Assembly (NCBI GenBank): GCA_023142975.1
Contig: JAGLIN010000110.1
Span: forward strand, 1-16,261
From: Candidatus Parcubacteria bacterium
Lineage (GTDB): Bacteria; Patescibacteriota; Minisyncoccia; JAHIHE01; JAGLIN01
Direction of reading: 5' to 3'
DNA length: 16,261 bases
Under the pieces are notes generated by a model, which was given only the letters and a program-made list of their open reading frames with translations, was not told the DNA's origin and did no database searches. Position 1 is the first letter of the stretch. Each line of letters begins with the position of its first letter. This document shows positions 7,107 through 13,469 of this stretch, piece by piece. Both the position numbers and the translations under genes were made by a program.

Positions 7107-7270
7107 TTAATTTTTTATACAAACAACCCCTGCATCAATCTTTTTCCATTCCTCTGCTTGAGCAATTTGTTGTTGTTTTGAATTTATTAAATTATCAATT
7201 GAAGTTAAAGCCCCACAAATCGCACTTTTGGTATTTTTTAAATTTCTGCCTTTTTAGTTTTTGTTGGCAT
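7107..7270 (-). pseudogene. Small ORF interrupted by one frameshift
   Basis: The ATG at 7270, preceded by AGGA seven bases upstream, begins MPTKTKKAEI and stops. Shifting frame at the A5 run near 7254-7250 (as if one A were lost) opens a continuous reading to a TAA at 7107: ...GRNLKNTKSAICGALTSIDN...AEEWKKIDAGVVCIKN, 54 residues in all. The downstream frame has no ATG, GTG or TTG of its own. The start lies 2 bases after the fic stop, and the AGGA lies within the last fic codons, so translation looks coupled. Options are a true frameshift mutation, a sequencing or assembly error in the A-run, or programmed slippage. The family is not recognised. Confidence 0.5.
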
Positions 7271-7272
7271 AA

Positions 7273-8415
7273 TTATTTCCTAAATAATTTTATATAATCA
7301 TCTATACCAAAAAGACGATTTCTTGAAAAACCGGTTTTTTCTTTCAAAATTCCGAGGTTTACAAAGTCTTCTACAATACTGTTAGCCGTGGCATAGTTTA
7401 CCTCCAAATATTTTTCAACATCTTTAATTTTTACCACAGGATCAGAGAATAAATACATCAACAACTTTCGCCCGCGCTGCGTTTTTCTGCCCAATGTAGA
7501 AATCTTGTTTTCAAAAAACTCTCTTAGCGTGATAATATTTTCAAAAGTCCGTTTTGATTTTTTTGCTGTTTCTATAACGCCCTCTAAGAAAAACAAGACC
7601 CATTGTTCCAAGTCATCATCTGTTCTCACTTTACTTAGGGCATCATAATAAGATTGCCTGTGCGTCTCAAAAAAATCTGAAATATACAAAACAGGATACT
7701 TTAAAAATCCCCTTTCTATTAGCTGCAAAGAAATAAGCAGACGGCCAATACGGCCGTTGCCATCCAAAAATGGATGGATTGTTTCAAACTGATAGTGTCC
7801 GATTGCCAGCTTTATTAAAATGGGAATATGTATATTTTCATTATGCCAAAATTTCTCCCAATCAGAAAGCAACTCTGGTAAATGTTTTTCGTGCGGCGGA
7901 ATAAAATGAGCGGTATTAACAGAAGCGCCGCCAATCCAATTTTGGCTTGTCCTAATTTCCCCGGGCATTTTATGTTCACCTCGCACTCCCGAAAGTAAAA
8001 TACTATGCGTTTCTTTAACAAGTCGTACGGACACAGGTAATTGACCCAGATTGGCAATCGCTTTGTTCATCGCGCTAATGTAATTGTTTACCTCTTGCCA
8101 ATCATCTCTTTTTTCCGGATCAATTTCGTCCGCCGACAAAAGAGCTTCATCCATCCCGGTTTTTGTGCCTTCAATCTTTGACGAGCTAACGGCTTCTGAA
8201 ACAATATGCATTTGTATAAAAAAATCAATATCAGGAATCAAACTTCCATAGGCATTTAATTCGCCTAATAATCTTACAGCTTCTTCTAAGGTTGTTAAAA
8301 TCCTTTTATTTTCAATATCAAAAGTTCTGTTAATTAGAGACGGCAAAAAATACTCATATTGATGAGATTTGTCTTTGTCAAAAATATTCTTTTTTCCTGC
8401 TTTATATTCCTTCAT
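7273..8415 (-). CDS. fic: Fic domain protein (AMPylator-type) with N-terminal inhibitory helix and C-terminal winged helix
   Basis: A 380-aa protein of the Fic/DOC family, which normally transfers AMP or another nucleotide phosphate from a nucleotide donor to a target protein. The Fic_N-type region (about 20-110) carries SSSKIEGT (77-84), matching the inhibitory alpha-helix S/T-x3-E-G/N, with Glu82 expected to block the ATP site. The catalytic motif HPFLDGNGRIGR (214-225) is complete, with His214 as the base. Residues about 316-372 form a winged helix (KLLMYLFSDPVVKIKDVEKY...FVNLGILKEK...RNRLFGI), a common C-terminus in this subgroup, so it may bind DNA. A perfect palindrome abuts its start codon, suggesting autoregulation. 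It heads a unit with the frameshifted ORF and the membrane protein. The target is unknown. Confidence 0.95.
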   Translation of the reverse strand: MKEYKAGKKNIFDKDKSHQYEYFLPSLINRTFDIENKRILTTLEEAVRLLGELNAYGSLIPDIDFFIQMHIVSEAVSSSKIEGTKTGMDEALLSADEIDPEKRDDWQEVNNYISAMNKAIANLGQLPVSVRLVKETHSILLSGVRGEHKMPGEIRTSQNWIGGASVNTAHFIPPHEKHLPELLSDWEKFWHNENIHIPILIKLAIGHYQFETIHPFLDGNGRIGRLLISLQLIERGFLKYPVLYISDFFETHRQSYYDALSKVRTDDDLEQWVLFFLEGVIETAKKSKRTFENIITLREFFENKISTLGRKTQRGRKLLMYLFSDPVVKIKDVEKYLEVNYATANSIVEDFVNLGILKEKTGFSRNRLFGIDDYIKLFRK

Positions 8416-8445
8416 ATTTATAATATAGTATACTATATTATAAAT
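8416..8445. promoter_or_regulatory. 30-bp perfect palindromic operator at the fic start
   Basis: The left half atttataatatagta (8416-8430) and right half tactatattataaat (8431-8445) are exact reverse complements with no spacer. The site ends at the base before the fic ATG and covers the predicted -10. A dimeric repressor, possibly Fic itself through its winged helix, is the natural candidate. Confidence 0.75.
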
Positions 8446-8450
8446 TGCAA
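8422..8450 (-). promoter_or_regulatory. fic promoter inside the palindrome
   Basis: On the minus strand TTGCAA (8450-8445), a 17-base spacer and TATATT (8427-8422) form a sigma-70-like promoter. Initiation would lie within a few bases of the ATG at 8415, so fic may be leaderless. The -10 and spacer are within the palindrome. Confidence 0.5.
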
Positions 8451-8455
8451 GGTTA

Positions 8456-8470
8456 AATTATAATATAGTT
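8456..8470. promoter_or_regulatory. Second fic operator half-site
   Basis: aattataatatagtt matches the left palindrome half (8416-8430) at 13 of 15 positions, in the same orientation and exactly 40 bp away, about four helical turns. It could be a weaker auxiliary site for the same protein. Confidence 0.45.
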
Positions 8471-8561
8471 TTTTTTATTCTAATCTCATAATATCCTAAA
8501 AACAGCTTATTAATCTCTAACTCATCGCAAAACCCCGCAATTTTATTTTGCAAATCAATTA

Positions 8562-8587
8562 AAAACCTGCTAAATACAGCAGGTTTT
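8562..8587 (-). terminator. Rho-independent terminator after the FtsZ-like gene
   Basis: A perfect 10-bp stem, aaaacctgct/agcaggtttt, closes a 6-base loop. Read on the minus strand it ends in GCAGGTTTTT. It lies 20 bases past the stop of the FtsZ-like gene and separates that unit from fic. Confidence 0.8.
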
Positions 8588-8606
8588 ATTTATCATGGAA
8601 ATTGCC

Positions 8607-9362
8607 TTAACTCCCAATCATAACTATCTTCAACTTCCCTTTCAGTTTATCATCGCTTATTATTCCGAAAATAATTTTTCCTTGTCCGCCTGATTTTTTA
8701 TGTATTTTTTCGCCAACTTGTTTTACTTCATCCATTAGCAAATCTTTGCCAGCGTAAATAATATTGATAACGCCATAGTTAGTCATTATATCAAGTATGG
8801 CGACAACAACATCAGCAATAATTTTATCTACTTGCGTAAAAGCGTCAATCGCGCTTATTTTTTGTTTGGCGACTTTTTCGTTATCAATCACCAAAAGAGC
8901 GTCAACTTCTTTTTTCAAGATGTCTTTCATTTCCTTAACTGTTTTTTGTTTTGCTTTGCCTTCAAAATGAAAGGCGGTTGATCCGACAAAAAATACCAAC
9001 GCTCCCTCTTTTTTAAACAAGCGCGCAATTTCTTTTGTTTGAATGATGAATACTTTATTGGCTAAATTGCCAACCAAAAATACAATATCAGTTCCATTGG
9101 CTAATTTTAAGATTTCCTTTCGTTTCTCATCAATAACTCTGTTTGCCATTTCCTCAATATTTCTATTTTGTTCTATATCAAAACTATAAGGAAGTTCAAT
9201 TTTATTTTCTATCCTCAACCGATTAAACACTTTCCCCGCCACAGAAACAGCGCCTAACTTCACGCCTTTTTCCGTTAGCTTATCTAATCTTTCCAACACA
9301 TTACACCCCCGATTTCCGATTGAGATGACTTTGATGTTGATTGGAGGTTTTGGTTTTGGCAT
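8607..9362 (-). CDS. Degenerate FtsZ/tubulin-like protein lacking the GTPase signature
   Basis: A 251-aa protein. It aligns by eye with FtsZ: NIKVISIGNRGCNVLERL (9-26) at the first nucleotide loop (FtsZ has GGxGxNAV), ADxVF-like GTDIVFLVG (90-98), then FKKEGALVFFVGSTAFHFEG (116-135), like KELGALTVxVVTKPFxFEG, and VDALLVIDNEKV (153-164), like VDTLIVIPNDRL. The end, GKIIFGIISDDKLKGKLKIVMIG, matches the FtsZ C-terminal subdomain (NIIFGxxIDxxL...VTVIATG). The tubulin signature GGGTGTG is replaced by VGNLANKV (97-104), and the T7 loop NxDxxD is absent (NIIYAGKD). The region between T7 and the last strands is also shortened. It probably does not hydrolyse GTP. It lies 17 bases after the HEPN-like gene, so cotranscription is likely. 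It may act as an FtsZ regulator or an accessory-island protein. Confidence 0.8.
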   Translation of the reverse strand: MPKPKPPINIKVISIGNRGCNVLERLDKLTEKGVKLGAVSVAGKVFNRLRIENKIELPYSFDIEQNRNIEEMANRVIDEKRKEILKLANGTDIVFLVGNLANKVFIIQTKEIARLFKKEGALVFFVGSTAFHFEGKAKQKTVKEMKDILKKEVDALLVIDNEKVAKQKISAIDAFTQVDKIIADVVVAILDIMTNYGVINIIYAGKDLLMDEVKQVGEKIHKKSGGQGKIIFGIISDDKLKGKLKIVMIGS

Positions 9363-9379
9363 GAGATTTTGATTATTGG

Positions 9380-10033
9380 TTAAATCTTATTATATGGATT
9401 TGCAAACTGACTTAAGCCAGCATTTTCTAAAGATTGGAAGTCGGCAGGTATCGCAAGACGCAAATCAATCAACTTTATATCTTTAATTAATTGATTAATT
9501 TCTTTCTCTGTTATTTTTCCAAATGCATAAAGATTTAATTGTACTGCTGTTTTACTTCCTTCTGGATACCTCAAAAAGTCATTAGTAAAATCAGATACAC
9601 TTAATAATTCACAGTCAAACATTTTCATTTTGTAATATTTATCAACTAGTTTAACGAACTCATCAAATTTTTTATCTTGGTTGTTTTTGCCTATTTTAAA
9701 AATATTTACCAACTCCTCTTTAAGATCGTTTAAATCGTGTATTTCTAAATACATTCCTTGAAAATTTACATGGTGTGCTTTTAGCGTAAGTTCTAATGCA
9801 TGTTTTATATTCCACACAATAGGAATAAGTAAAAGTTGTGCTTCGTATGCCCGATGCCAACCACTTTCTTTTTTATTCCATTCTTCTTTTTCTAATTCTG
9901 TTAAGTGAATATATTTTTTTAATTTTTCAATTCCAGAATAAGCCAACGCGAGATAACTTTCTGCAACAAATTGCCAATTAACTTTTGGAAGATTTGATTT
10001 TTTTTCTTTAGGATTTGATTTTTTATTTACCAT
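9380..10033 (-). CDS. HEPN-like all-helical protein, function uncertain
   Basis: A 217-aa soluble protein, basic at the N-terminus (NKKSNPKEKKSNLPK) and mostly helical. NIKHALELTLKAHHV (75-89) followed by EIHDLNDL (97-104) is the arrangement of HEPN-type helices, where a hydrophobic helix carrying E-x3-K-A precedes an HDL turn. FLRYPEG (153-159) is a motif I associate with a HEPN-like group of uncharacterised proteins. The canonical RNase motif Rx4-6H is not evident, so RNase activity is not supported. AGAGGA lies about 11 bases upstream of the ATG. It is followed closely by the FtsZ-like gene. A perfect hairpin occurs in its 5' leader. The HEPN label is tentative. Confidence 0.6.
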   Translation of the reverse strand: MVNKKSNPKEKKSNLPKVNWQFVAESYLALAYSGIEKLKKYIHLTELEKEEWNKKESGWHRAYEAQLLLIPIVWNIKHALELTLKAHHVNFQGMYLEIHDLNDLKEELVNIFKIGKNNQDKKFDEFVKLVDKYYKMKMFDCELLSVSDFTNDFLRYPEGSKTAVQLNLYAFGKITEKEINQLIKDIKLIDLRLAIPADFQSLENAGLSQFANPYNKI

Positions 10034-10056
10034 ATTTTTTATAATCCTCTGTTGCG

Positions 10057-10179
10057 GGAACTATTTTGTAAATAGTTCCTTTTGTTTTGAAATCTCAACA
10101 GCTTTATTTTATCGCTTTATGTTTTTTAATAATTTTTGTTTGCTTGGGAAACATCAGAAACTGATTGTAAATCAGTTCC
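10057..10179. repeat. Pair of related dyad repeats exactly 100 bp apart
   Basis: Dyad 1 (10057-10079) is ggaactattt-tgt-aaatagttcc, a perfect 10-bp stem. Dyad 2 (10157-10179) is gaaactgatt-gta-aatcagttcc, with one mismatch. Both share GTAAAT(C)AGTTCC. They lie in the spacer between the 183-aa and HEPN-like genes, which encodes nothing else. Around dyad 1 an outer pair ctgttg/caacag can also form. They could be operators or RNA stem-loops; neither has a T-run on the minus strand. Confidence 0.5.
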
Positions 10180-10204
10180 AGCACAGAGTTCTTACTACGA
10201 CAAT

Positions 10205-10756
10205 CTATTTCAATACATTTAAAATTTGTTCAACCGTTAAACCAAAATCTTTTCCTGTCTTTAAAATCAAAGCAAGTAATTCTGTCGTATTTTTAATTGG
10301 AGATAATGAATCCTTGATTTTATCCAAAAAGCTTTTTTCTTTAGTGCCTTCTTCAAATTCAGAAATTTTCTCATCTATTTTACTTTGTATTTCAAGCAAC
10401 ATTTGTACTTGAAATGATTGGCTTTGCTGTTGTGTTTGATTAATAACGGTACCAGGCATACTACTAAATGGAGCTATCTCATCAAAAAAATACTCGCCAT
10501 ATAATTTAGCGATTAAACCGCCTAATTTATTTCTATAAGTTAAAACTCTTATGTCTCCACTGCTTCTTACTATATCCTCTTCTTTAATTTGAAAACGATT
10601 ATAGTCTTTACCAGAAATTTCGTTCAGTTCGTTAATGGTTTCATTATATTGACCTCGCAACGATAAATCATAAACATACACTTCTTCCAGTTCTGGAGCT
10701 TGTGATAAATATCCTTGCAGTTCCGAATAGATTGGTCTAATTCTTTCTTTTGTCAT
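10205..10756 (-). CDS. Unknown 183-aa soluble protein with Gln-rich coiled region
   Basis: I do not recognise this protein. Residues 1-100 look like a compact alpha/beta domain (IRPIYSELQGYLSQAPELEE, then a GDIRVLTYRNKLGGLIAKLY core). Residues 105-118 are Gln/Ser-rich (NQTQQQSQSFQVQ), leading into a charged helix (EIQSKIDEKISEFEEGTKEK) and a short helical C-terminus ending LTVEQILNVLK. There is no signal peptide or membrane span. It begins 49 bases after the secreted protease gene on the same strand and may be cotranscribed with it. No Shine-Dalgarno lies at a normal distance; a GAGG is about 25 bases upstream. The next gene is HEPN-like. Confidence 0.7.
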   Translation of the reverse strand: MTKERIRPIYSELQGYLSQAPELEEVYVYDLSLRGQYNETINELNEISGKDYNRFQIKEEDIVRSSGDIRVLTYRNKLGGLIAKLYGEYFFDEIAPFSSMPGTVINQTQQQSQSFQVQMLLEIQSKIDEKISEFEEGTKEKSFLDKIKDSLSPIKNTTELLALILKTGKDFGLTVEQILNVLK

Positions 10757-10805
10757 AATTGTATTTATAGTTAAGCTTCCTCAAAAGAGTTGTTAATTGT
10801 TTAAT

Positions 10806-11981
10806 TTATTCATTTTGGATTAAGCCCACATTTACATACTCACCCACACTGGTCCATGTTGGAACACCAATTATACAAATGTCGCCTTTCTTGAGAGTGC
10901 CATAAGCACCTGTTTGAGCTTCTGTTAATTTAGTGATTGCAAGTCCACCAGAATTTCCACTATCTATTTGAGCTGTGGTAAAATAACTTTCTAAAATTTC
11001 ACGACCAGAATCATCATATCCTCTACCAGTATTACCACTTATAACACCTCTAGTTGATATTAATCGCGGAATATTATTAGATATAGCATATCCAGGATAA
11101 CCAAAAACATAAATTTCCATTCCCGTTTTTTTATAGAAACATGATCGTGTAATTTTATCTTGAACTCTTTTATTTAAATCAGAATTGCCATATAAAGCAT
11201 TTTCCAAATATAACCAAGCTTTATCAATATGTCTTTCTGGCTCATATCCAAACCATCCTAAGCTAGTAGAATAAATAGATTCAAACCCTATTTTTTCTGA
11301 TGCTTCAATATGTGGCAATGATACGGTACAATTAACTTTCGGTGGATTTTTCGAATCTGGTATAACATCAAAGATTACATGTGCATTAGTTTTTACTAAA
11401 TAGTTTATATTGCCAGGAGGATTTTCAAATTCAGATAATACACCTGAACCAGATTGAATTTTATCATTTTCAAAATAACATTCAACATACACTATCGTTT
11501 TTGATATATCGCTAATCTCGGTCATTGTAAGCGTGCTACTTAAATTTTGAGTTGATATTAACTCATAATTCCCAAAATCTACTGCATTAATCACATAAGC
11601 CGAATCCAAATCATAACCAATAGTTGACTCTAGTAAATATTTGTTTCCAATATCACCATTAGGCTCCAGCTGATAAATGTCAGTTTGTCCATCCACACGA
11701 ACTAAATCAGAAGTAATAAATAAATCTACTGCACCTCGATCAACTATTTGAATATCTTCCCATTTTAAATGACCATAACTTTCAAAAACTTGCGGATTTA
11801 AAACCAATCTTTTAAATTGCTTTCCGTTTTTGTATTTCACAATATACACATCTGGATTATGTTCAGTTTTTATTATTGCTCCTTCTGGGATTTGCGTTGC
11901 GTTTATATTTGGCGTTACAGAAGTAAAACTTACAACCAGCGAAAGTAAAAACACAACACTTAATAATTTTTTCGTCTTCAT
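10806..11981 (-). CDS. Secreted trypsin-like serine protease with Patescibacteria N-terminal domain
   Basis: The ATG at 11981 gives 391 aa with a clear signal peptide (MKTKKLLSVVFLLSLVVSF, cleavage near 29). The frame is open further upstream to a TTG at 12071, but that part runs through the structured leader and would hide the signal peptide. Residues 31-118 (EGAIIKTE.NPDVYIVKY...QFKRLVLNP..FESYGHLKW...SDLVRV) match a domain common in exported Patescibacteria proteins. The protease domain shows a complete triad: His201 in TNAHVIF, Asp253 in HIDKAWLYL and Ser344 in DSGNSGG, like the Trypsin_2/HtrA class but without a PDZ domain. It acts outside the membrane. A terminator-bearing leader precedes it, so expression is probably controlled by premature termination. 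Confidence 0.88.
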   Translation of the reverse strand: MKTKKLLSVVFLLSLVVSFTSVTPNINATQIPEGAIIKTEHNPDVYIVKYKNGKQFKRLVLNPQVFESYGHLKWEDIQIVDRGAVDLFITSDLVRVDGQTDIYQLEPNGDIGNKYLLESTIGYDLDSAYVINAVDFGNYELISTQNLSSTLTMTEISDISKTIVYVECYFENDKIQSGSGVLSEFENPPGNINYLVKTNAHVIFDVIPDSKNPPKVNCTVSLPHIEASEKIGFESIYSTSLGWFGYEPERHIDKAWLYLENALYGNSDLNKRVQDKITRSCFYKKTGMEIYVFGYPGYAISNNIPRLISTRGVISGNTGRGYDDSGREILESYFTTAQIDSGNSGGLAITKLTEAQTGAYGTLKKGDICIIGVPTWTSVGEYVNVGLIQNE

Positions 11982-12013
11982 ATTTTTAATCTTAATAATA
12001 AATAAAATCTCAC

Positions 12014-12040
12014 AAAAAAGGTCTCCCGTCGGCGGCGACC
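12014..12040 (-). terminator. Intrinsic terminator in the protease leader
   Basis: Minus-strand GGTC-G-CC pairs with GG-G-A-GACC across a short loop, with one G-A mismatch, and is followed directly by TTTTTT (12019-12014). The next start codon is the protease ATG at 11981, 33 bases downstream, so read-through is needed for expression from the upstream promoter. Confidence 0.65.
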
Positions 12041-12181
12041 CTTTCAGATCACCCAATGCCCTTTCAGGCAAAGACTATTCGCACAGTACCGATCAGAAGA
12101 CCGCTTTTGTGCGAATAGATTTAAACCATACTCCAAACAAAAAGCCCGAAGGTTAGGTTACTAAATTATTATTCAATTCCT
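12014..12181 (-). ncRNA. Candidate structured leader/attenuator RNA of the protease gene
   Basis: On the minus strand this GC-richer stretch contains, in order: an 11-bp perfect stem CTATTCGCACA/TGTGCGAATAG (12118-12108 with 12085-12075) enclosing a smaller CGGTC/GATCG hairpin; GCC-TGAAAG-GGC (12069-12058); GATC-TGAAAG-GGTC (12050-12037); and a terminator stem with six U residues. The GGTC at 12040-12037 belongs both to the third hairpin and to the 5' side of the terminator, so the two are mutually exclusive. The repeated loop TGAAAG suggests a ligand or protein site. I do not recognise it as a known riboswitch class. Confidence 0.45.
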
Positions 12182-12187
12182 ACCAGC

Positions 12188-12216
12188 ATAATATCATATC
12201 AGATAAAGAAGTCGAA
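12188..12216 (-). promoter_or_regulatory. Possible promoter for the protease leader
   Basis: Minus-strand TTCGAC (12216-12211), 17 bases, then TATTAT (12193-12188). Transcription would start near 12181, giving a leader of about 200 nt before the protease start. The -35 is a poor match, so this is tentative. Confidence 0.35.
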
Positions 12217-12260
12217 TTAAAAAAACACCACAAAATCAATTGCAGTATTCTTTTCCGTTG

Positions 12261-12333
12261 AGCCGTTGTGCGGACTCGAACCGCAGACCTATTCCTTACC
12301 ATGGAATTGCTCTACCAGCTGAGCTACAACGGC
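12261..12333 (-). tRNA. tRNA-Thr (GGT)
   Basis: Minus strand from 12333: acceptor GCCGTTG / CAACGGC, D-arm TAGCTCAGCTGGTAGAGCA, anticodon stem ATTCC/GGAAT with loop ATGGTAA (anticodon GGT), T-arm TGCGG-TTCGAGT-CCGCA, discriminator T. No CCA is encoded. It lies 25 bases downstream of the other tRNA-Thr. Confidence 0.96.
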
Positions 12334-12358
12334 GAGAGGTGTTTTAAAATGATTTCTG

Positions 12359-12430
12359 AGCCGACTGTCAGATTCGAACTGACGACCTGCTGTTTACAAA
12401 ACAGCTGCTCTACCACTGAGCTAAGTCGGC
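12359..12430 (-). tRNA. tRNA-Thr (TGT)
   Basis: Minus strand from 12430: acceptor GCCGACT / AGTCGGC, D-arm TAGCTCAGTGGTAGAGCA, anticodon stem GCTGT/ACAGC with loop TTTGTAA (anticodon TGT), T-arm GTCAG-TTCGAAT-CTGAC, discriminator T. No CCA is encoded. With the GGT isoacceptor it forms a two-gene threonine tRNA cluster, probably one transcript. Confidence 0.96.
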
Positions 12431-12487
12431 ATATTTAACCCATAACTCATAATTTATAACAAACAATATCCATAAACTTCCACTATC

Positions 12488-12514
12488 AAACTGTTATGCC
12501 ATACATAACAGTTT
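12488..12514. terminator. Hairpin downstream of the TPR gene
   Basis: A perfect 11-bp stem, aaactgttatg/cataacagttt, with loop ccata, about 26 bases past the stop of the TPR protein gene on the minus strand. Its 3' side ends GTTT with no long U-run, so termination would be weak. The remaining spacer (12431-12540) is AT-rich with nothing else recognised. Confidence 0.45.
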
Positions 12515-12540
12515 AGCAATAGAACAATTTAGCAATTTTA

Positions 12541-13326
12541 TTATTTTCTCTTCATCCTTCCCATTAAATCAGTAATCTTTTTCTTCGCCTTTGTATAGCT
12601 CGGATCTATTTTTGTAATCTGACGAAAACAAGAAATAGCATCTTTATAATTTTTTCTTCTAGAATAAACTATTCCCAATTTCCAATAAGACTTAATGTCA
12701 ACTGGATTTTTCAGAATGAGATCAATATATTCTTTTTCTTTCCCCTTTTTATTTTTATTTTCTATACCTAATTCGTCTGCTTCAATCTCATTTTTATCGC
12801 CTTCTTTTTCACCCTTTTCTTCGTTAGCAATATTAGGAACAGTCGAAATGTCTTCTTCTGTTTTTGAATCAGAATTATCACTATCATTTTTATCATCCGC
12901 ATACATATTTTCGTCTTTTGCCTTTATATTATTTACATCATTATAATTCTTCAACTCATCAAATTCCCGCGGTTGATCTTTATTTTCAGTTTCAATTTCA
13001 TTCTCCACATTTTTTTCCTTAACTTTATCTAAGGTAGAAACGATTTTATTGTCCAATCTTAAAAAATTAATTCTTAACTTGCGCAAAACCTTTTCAAACC
13101 AAACCCAGAACAAGCCAACTTTTTCTTGATATTTTTCTTTATTAACCCTTCTCATTAATCTTTTATAGAGATATGAAAATTTTTCCTTTTCTTTTTTCTC
13201 ATCTCTATTTTCAAATAAGAAGTCATCTGGAGTTTCTTTTACTTTTGATATATTTTTCCCCAGAATAAGAATTATAATTCCCATTGAAAAAACTATTACA
13301 GCCTGCGGAACTATGTCAAATTCCAT
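12541..13326 (-). CDS. Membrane-anchored TPR protein with acidic linker
   Basis: A 261-aa protein. Residues 8-23 form a membrane anchor (AVIVFSMGIIILILG). A basic helical region follows (about 44-105, YLYKRLMRRVNKEKYQEK), then a long Asp/Glu/Asn-rich low-complexity linker (about 106-195). The C-terminus holds about one and a half tetratricopeptide repeats: IDLILKNPVDIKSYWKLGIV and YSRRKNYKDAISCFRQITKIDPSYTKA (about 221-247). Such an architecture presents a TPR docking surface at the inner face of the membrane. It is co-directional with, and downstream of, the PSP1/RicT gene, separated by a perfect hairpin. The partner is unknown. The linker's composition makes similarity searches unreliable there. 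Confidence 0.82.
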   Translation of the reverse strand: MEFDIVPQAVIVFSMGIIILILGKNISKVKETPDDFLFENRDEKKEKEKFSYLYKRLMRRVNKEKYQEKVGLFWVWFEKVLRKLRINFLRLDNKIVSTLDKVKEKNVENEIETENKDQPREFDELKNYNDVNNIKAKDENMYADDKNDSDNSDSKTEEDISTVPNIANEEKGEKEGDKNEIEADELGIENKNKKGKEKEYIDLILKNPVDIKSYWKLGIVYSRRKNYKDAISCFRQITKIDPSYTKAKKKITDLMGRMKRK

Positions 13327-13378
13327 ATTTTTGTTTTATTATTATAAATTACTATACCAAATGAATTTAATATGTGCC

Positions 13379-13426
13379 GGATTTTGAGGTTGAACTTCGG
13401 GTATCCAAAGTTCAACCTCAAAATCC
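13379..13426. repeat. Perfect 19-bp-stem hairpin between two co-directional genes
   Basis: ggattttgaggttgaactt (13379-13397) and its exact complement (13408-13426) enclose a 10-base loop. No T-run follows on either strand, so it is not a standard terminator. It lies between the stop of the PSP1 gene and the start of the TPR gene and would be an RNA processing or stability element, or a palindromic repeat. Confidence 0.8.
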
Positions 13427-13469
13427 AGAATAGCATAAGTTTAGTTCATTTAGCATTACTTATCAAACT

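Noticed and set aside
9380..10033. Classic HEPN RNase toxin
   Set aside because: The Rx4-6H catalytic motif is not visible; only the fold-like pattern is retained.
10040..10200. tRNA-like anticodon arms (loops around TTTGTAA and TTGTAAA) on the plus strand
   Set aside because: No D-arm, no TTCGA T-arm and no acceptor stem of proper length; kept only as dyad repeats.
11982..12071. Longer protease start at the TTG at 12071
   Set aside because: It would put 30 residues ahead of a good signal peptide and translate through the terminator hairpin.
11830..12156. Plus-strand frame ending KKPEG across the protease leader
   Set aside because: Its first half is antisense to the protease N-terminus and the rest runs through hairpin stems; RNA structure explains it better.
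12695..12946. Plus-strand Ser/Phe-rich frame opposite the TPR protein
   Set aside because: Antisense of the Glu/Lys/Asp-rich linker; no start context.
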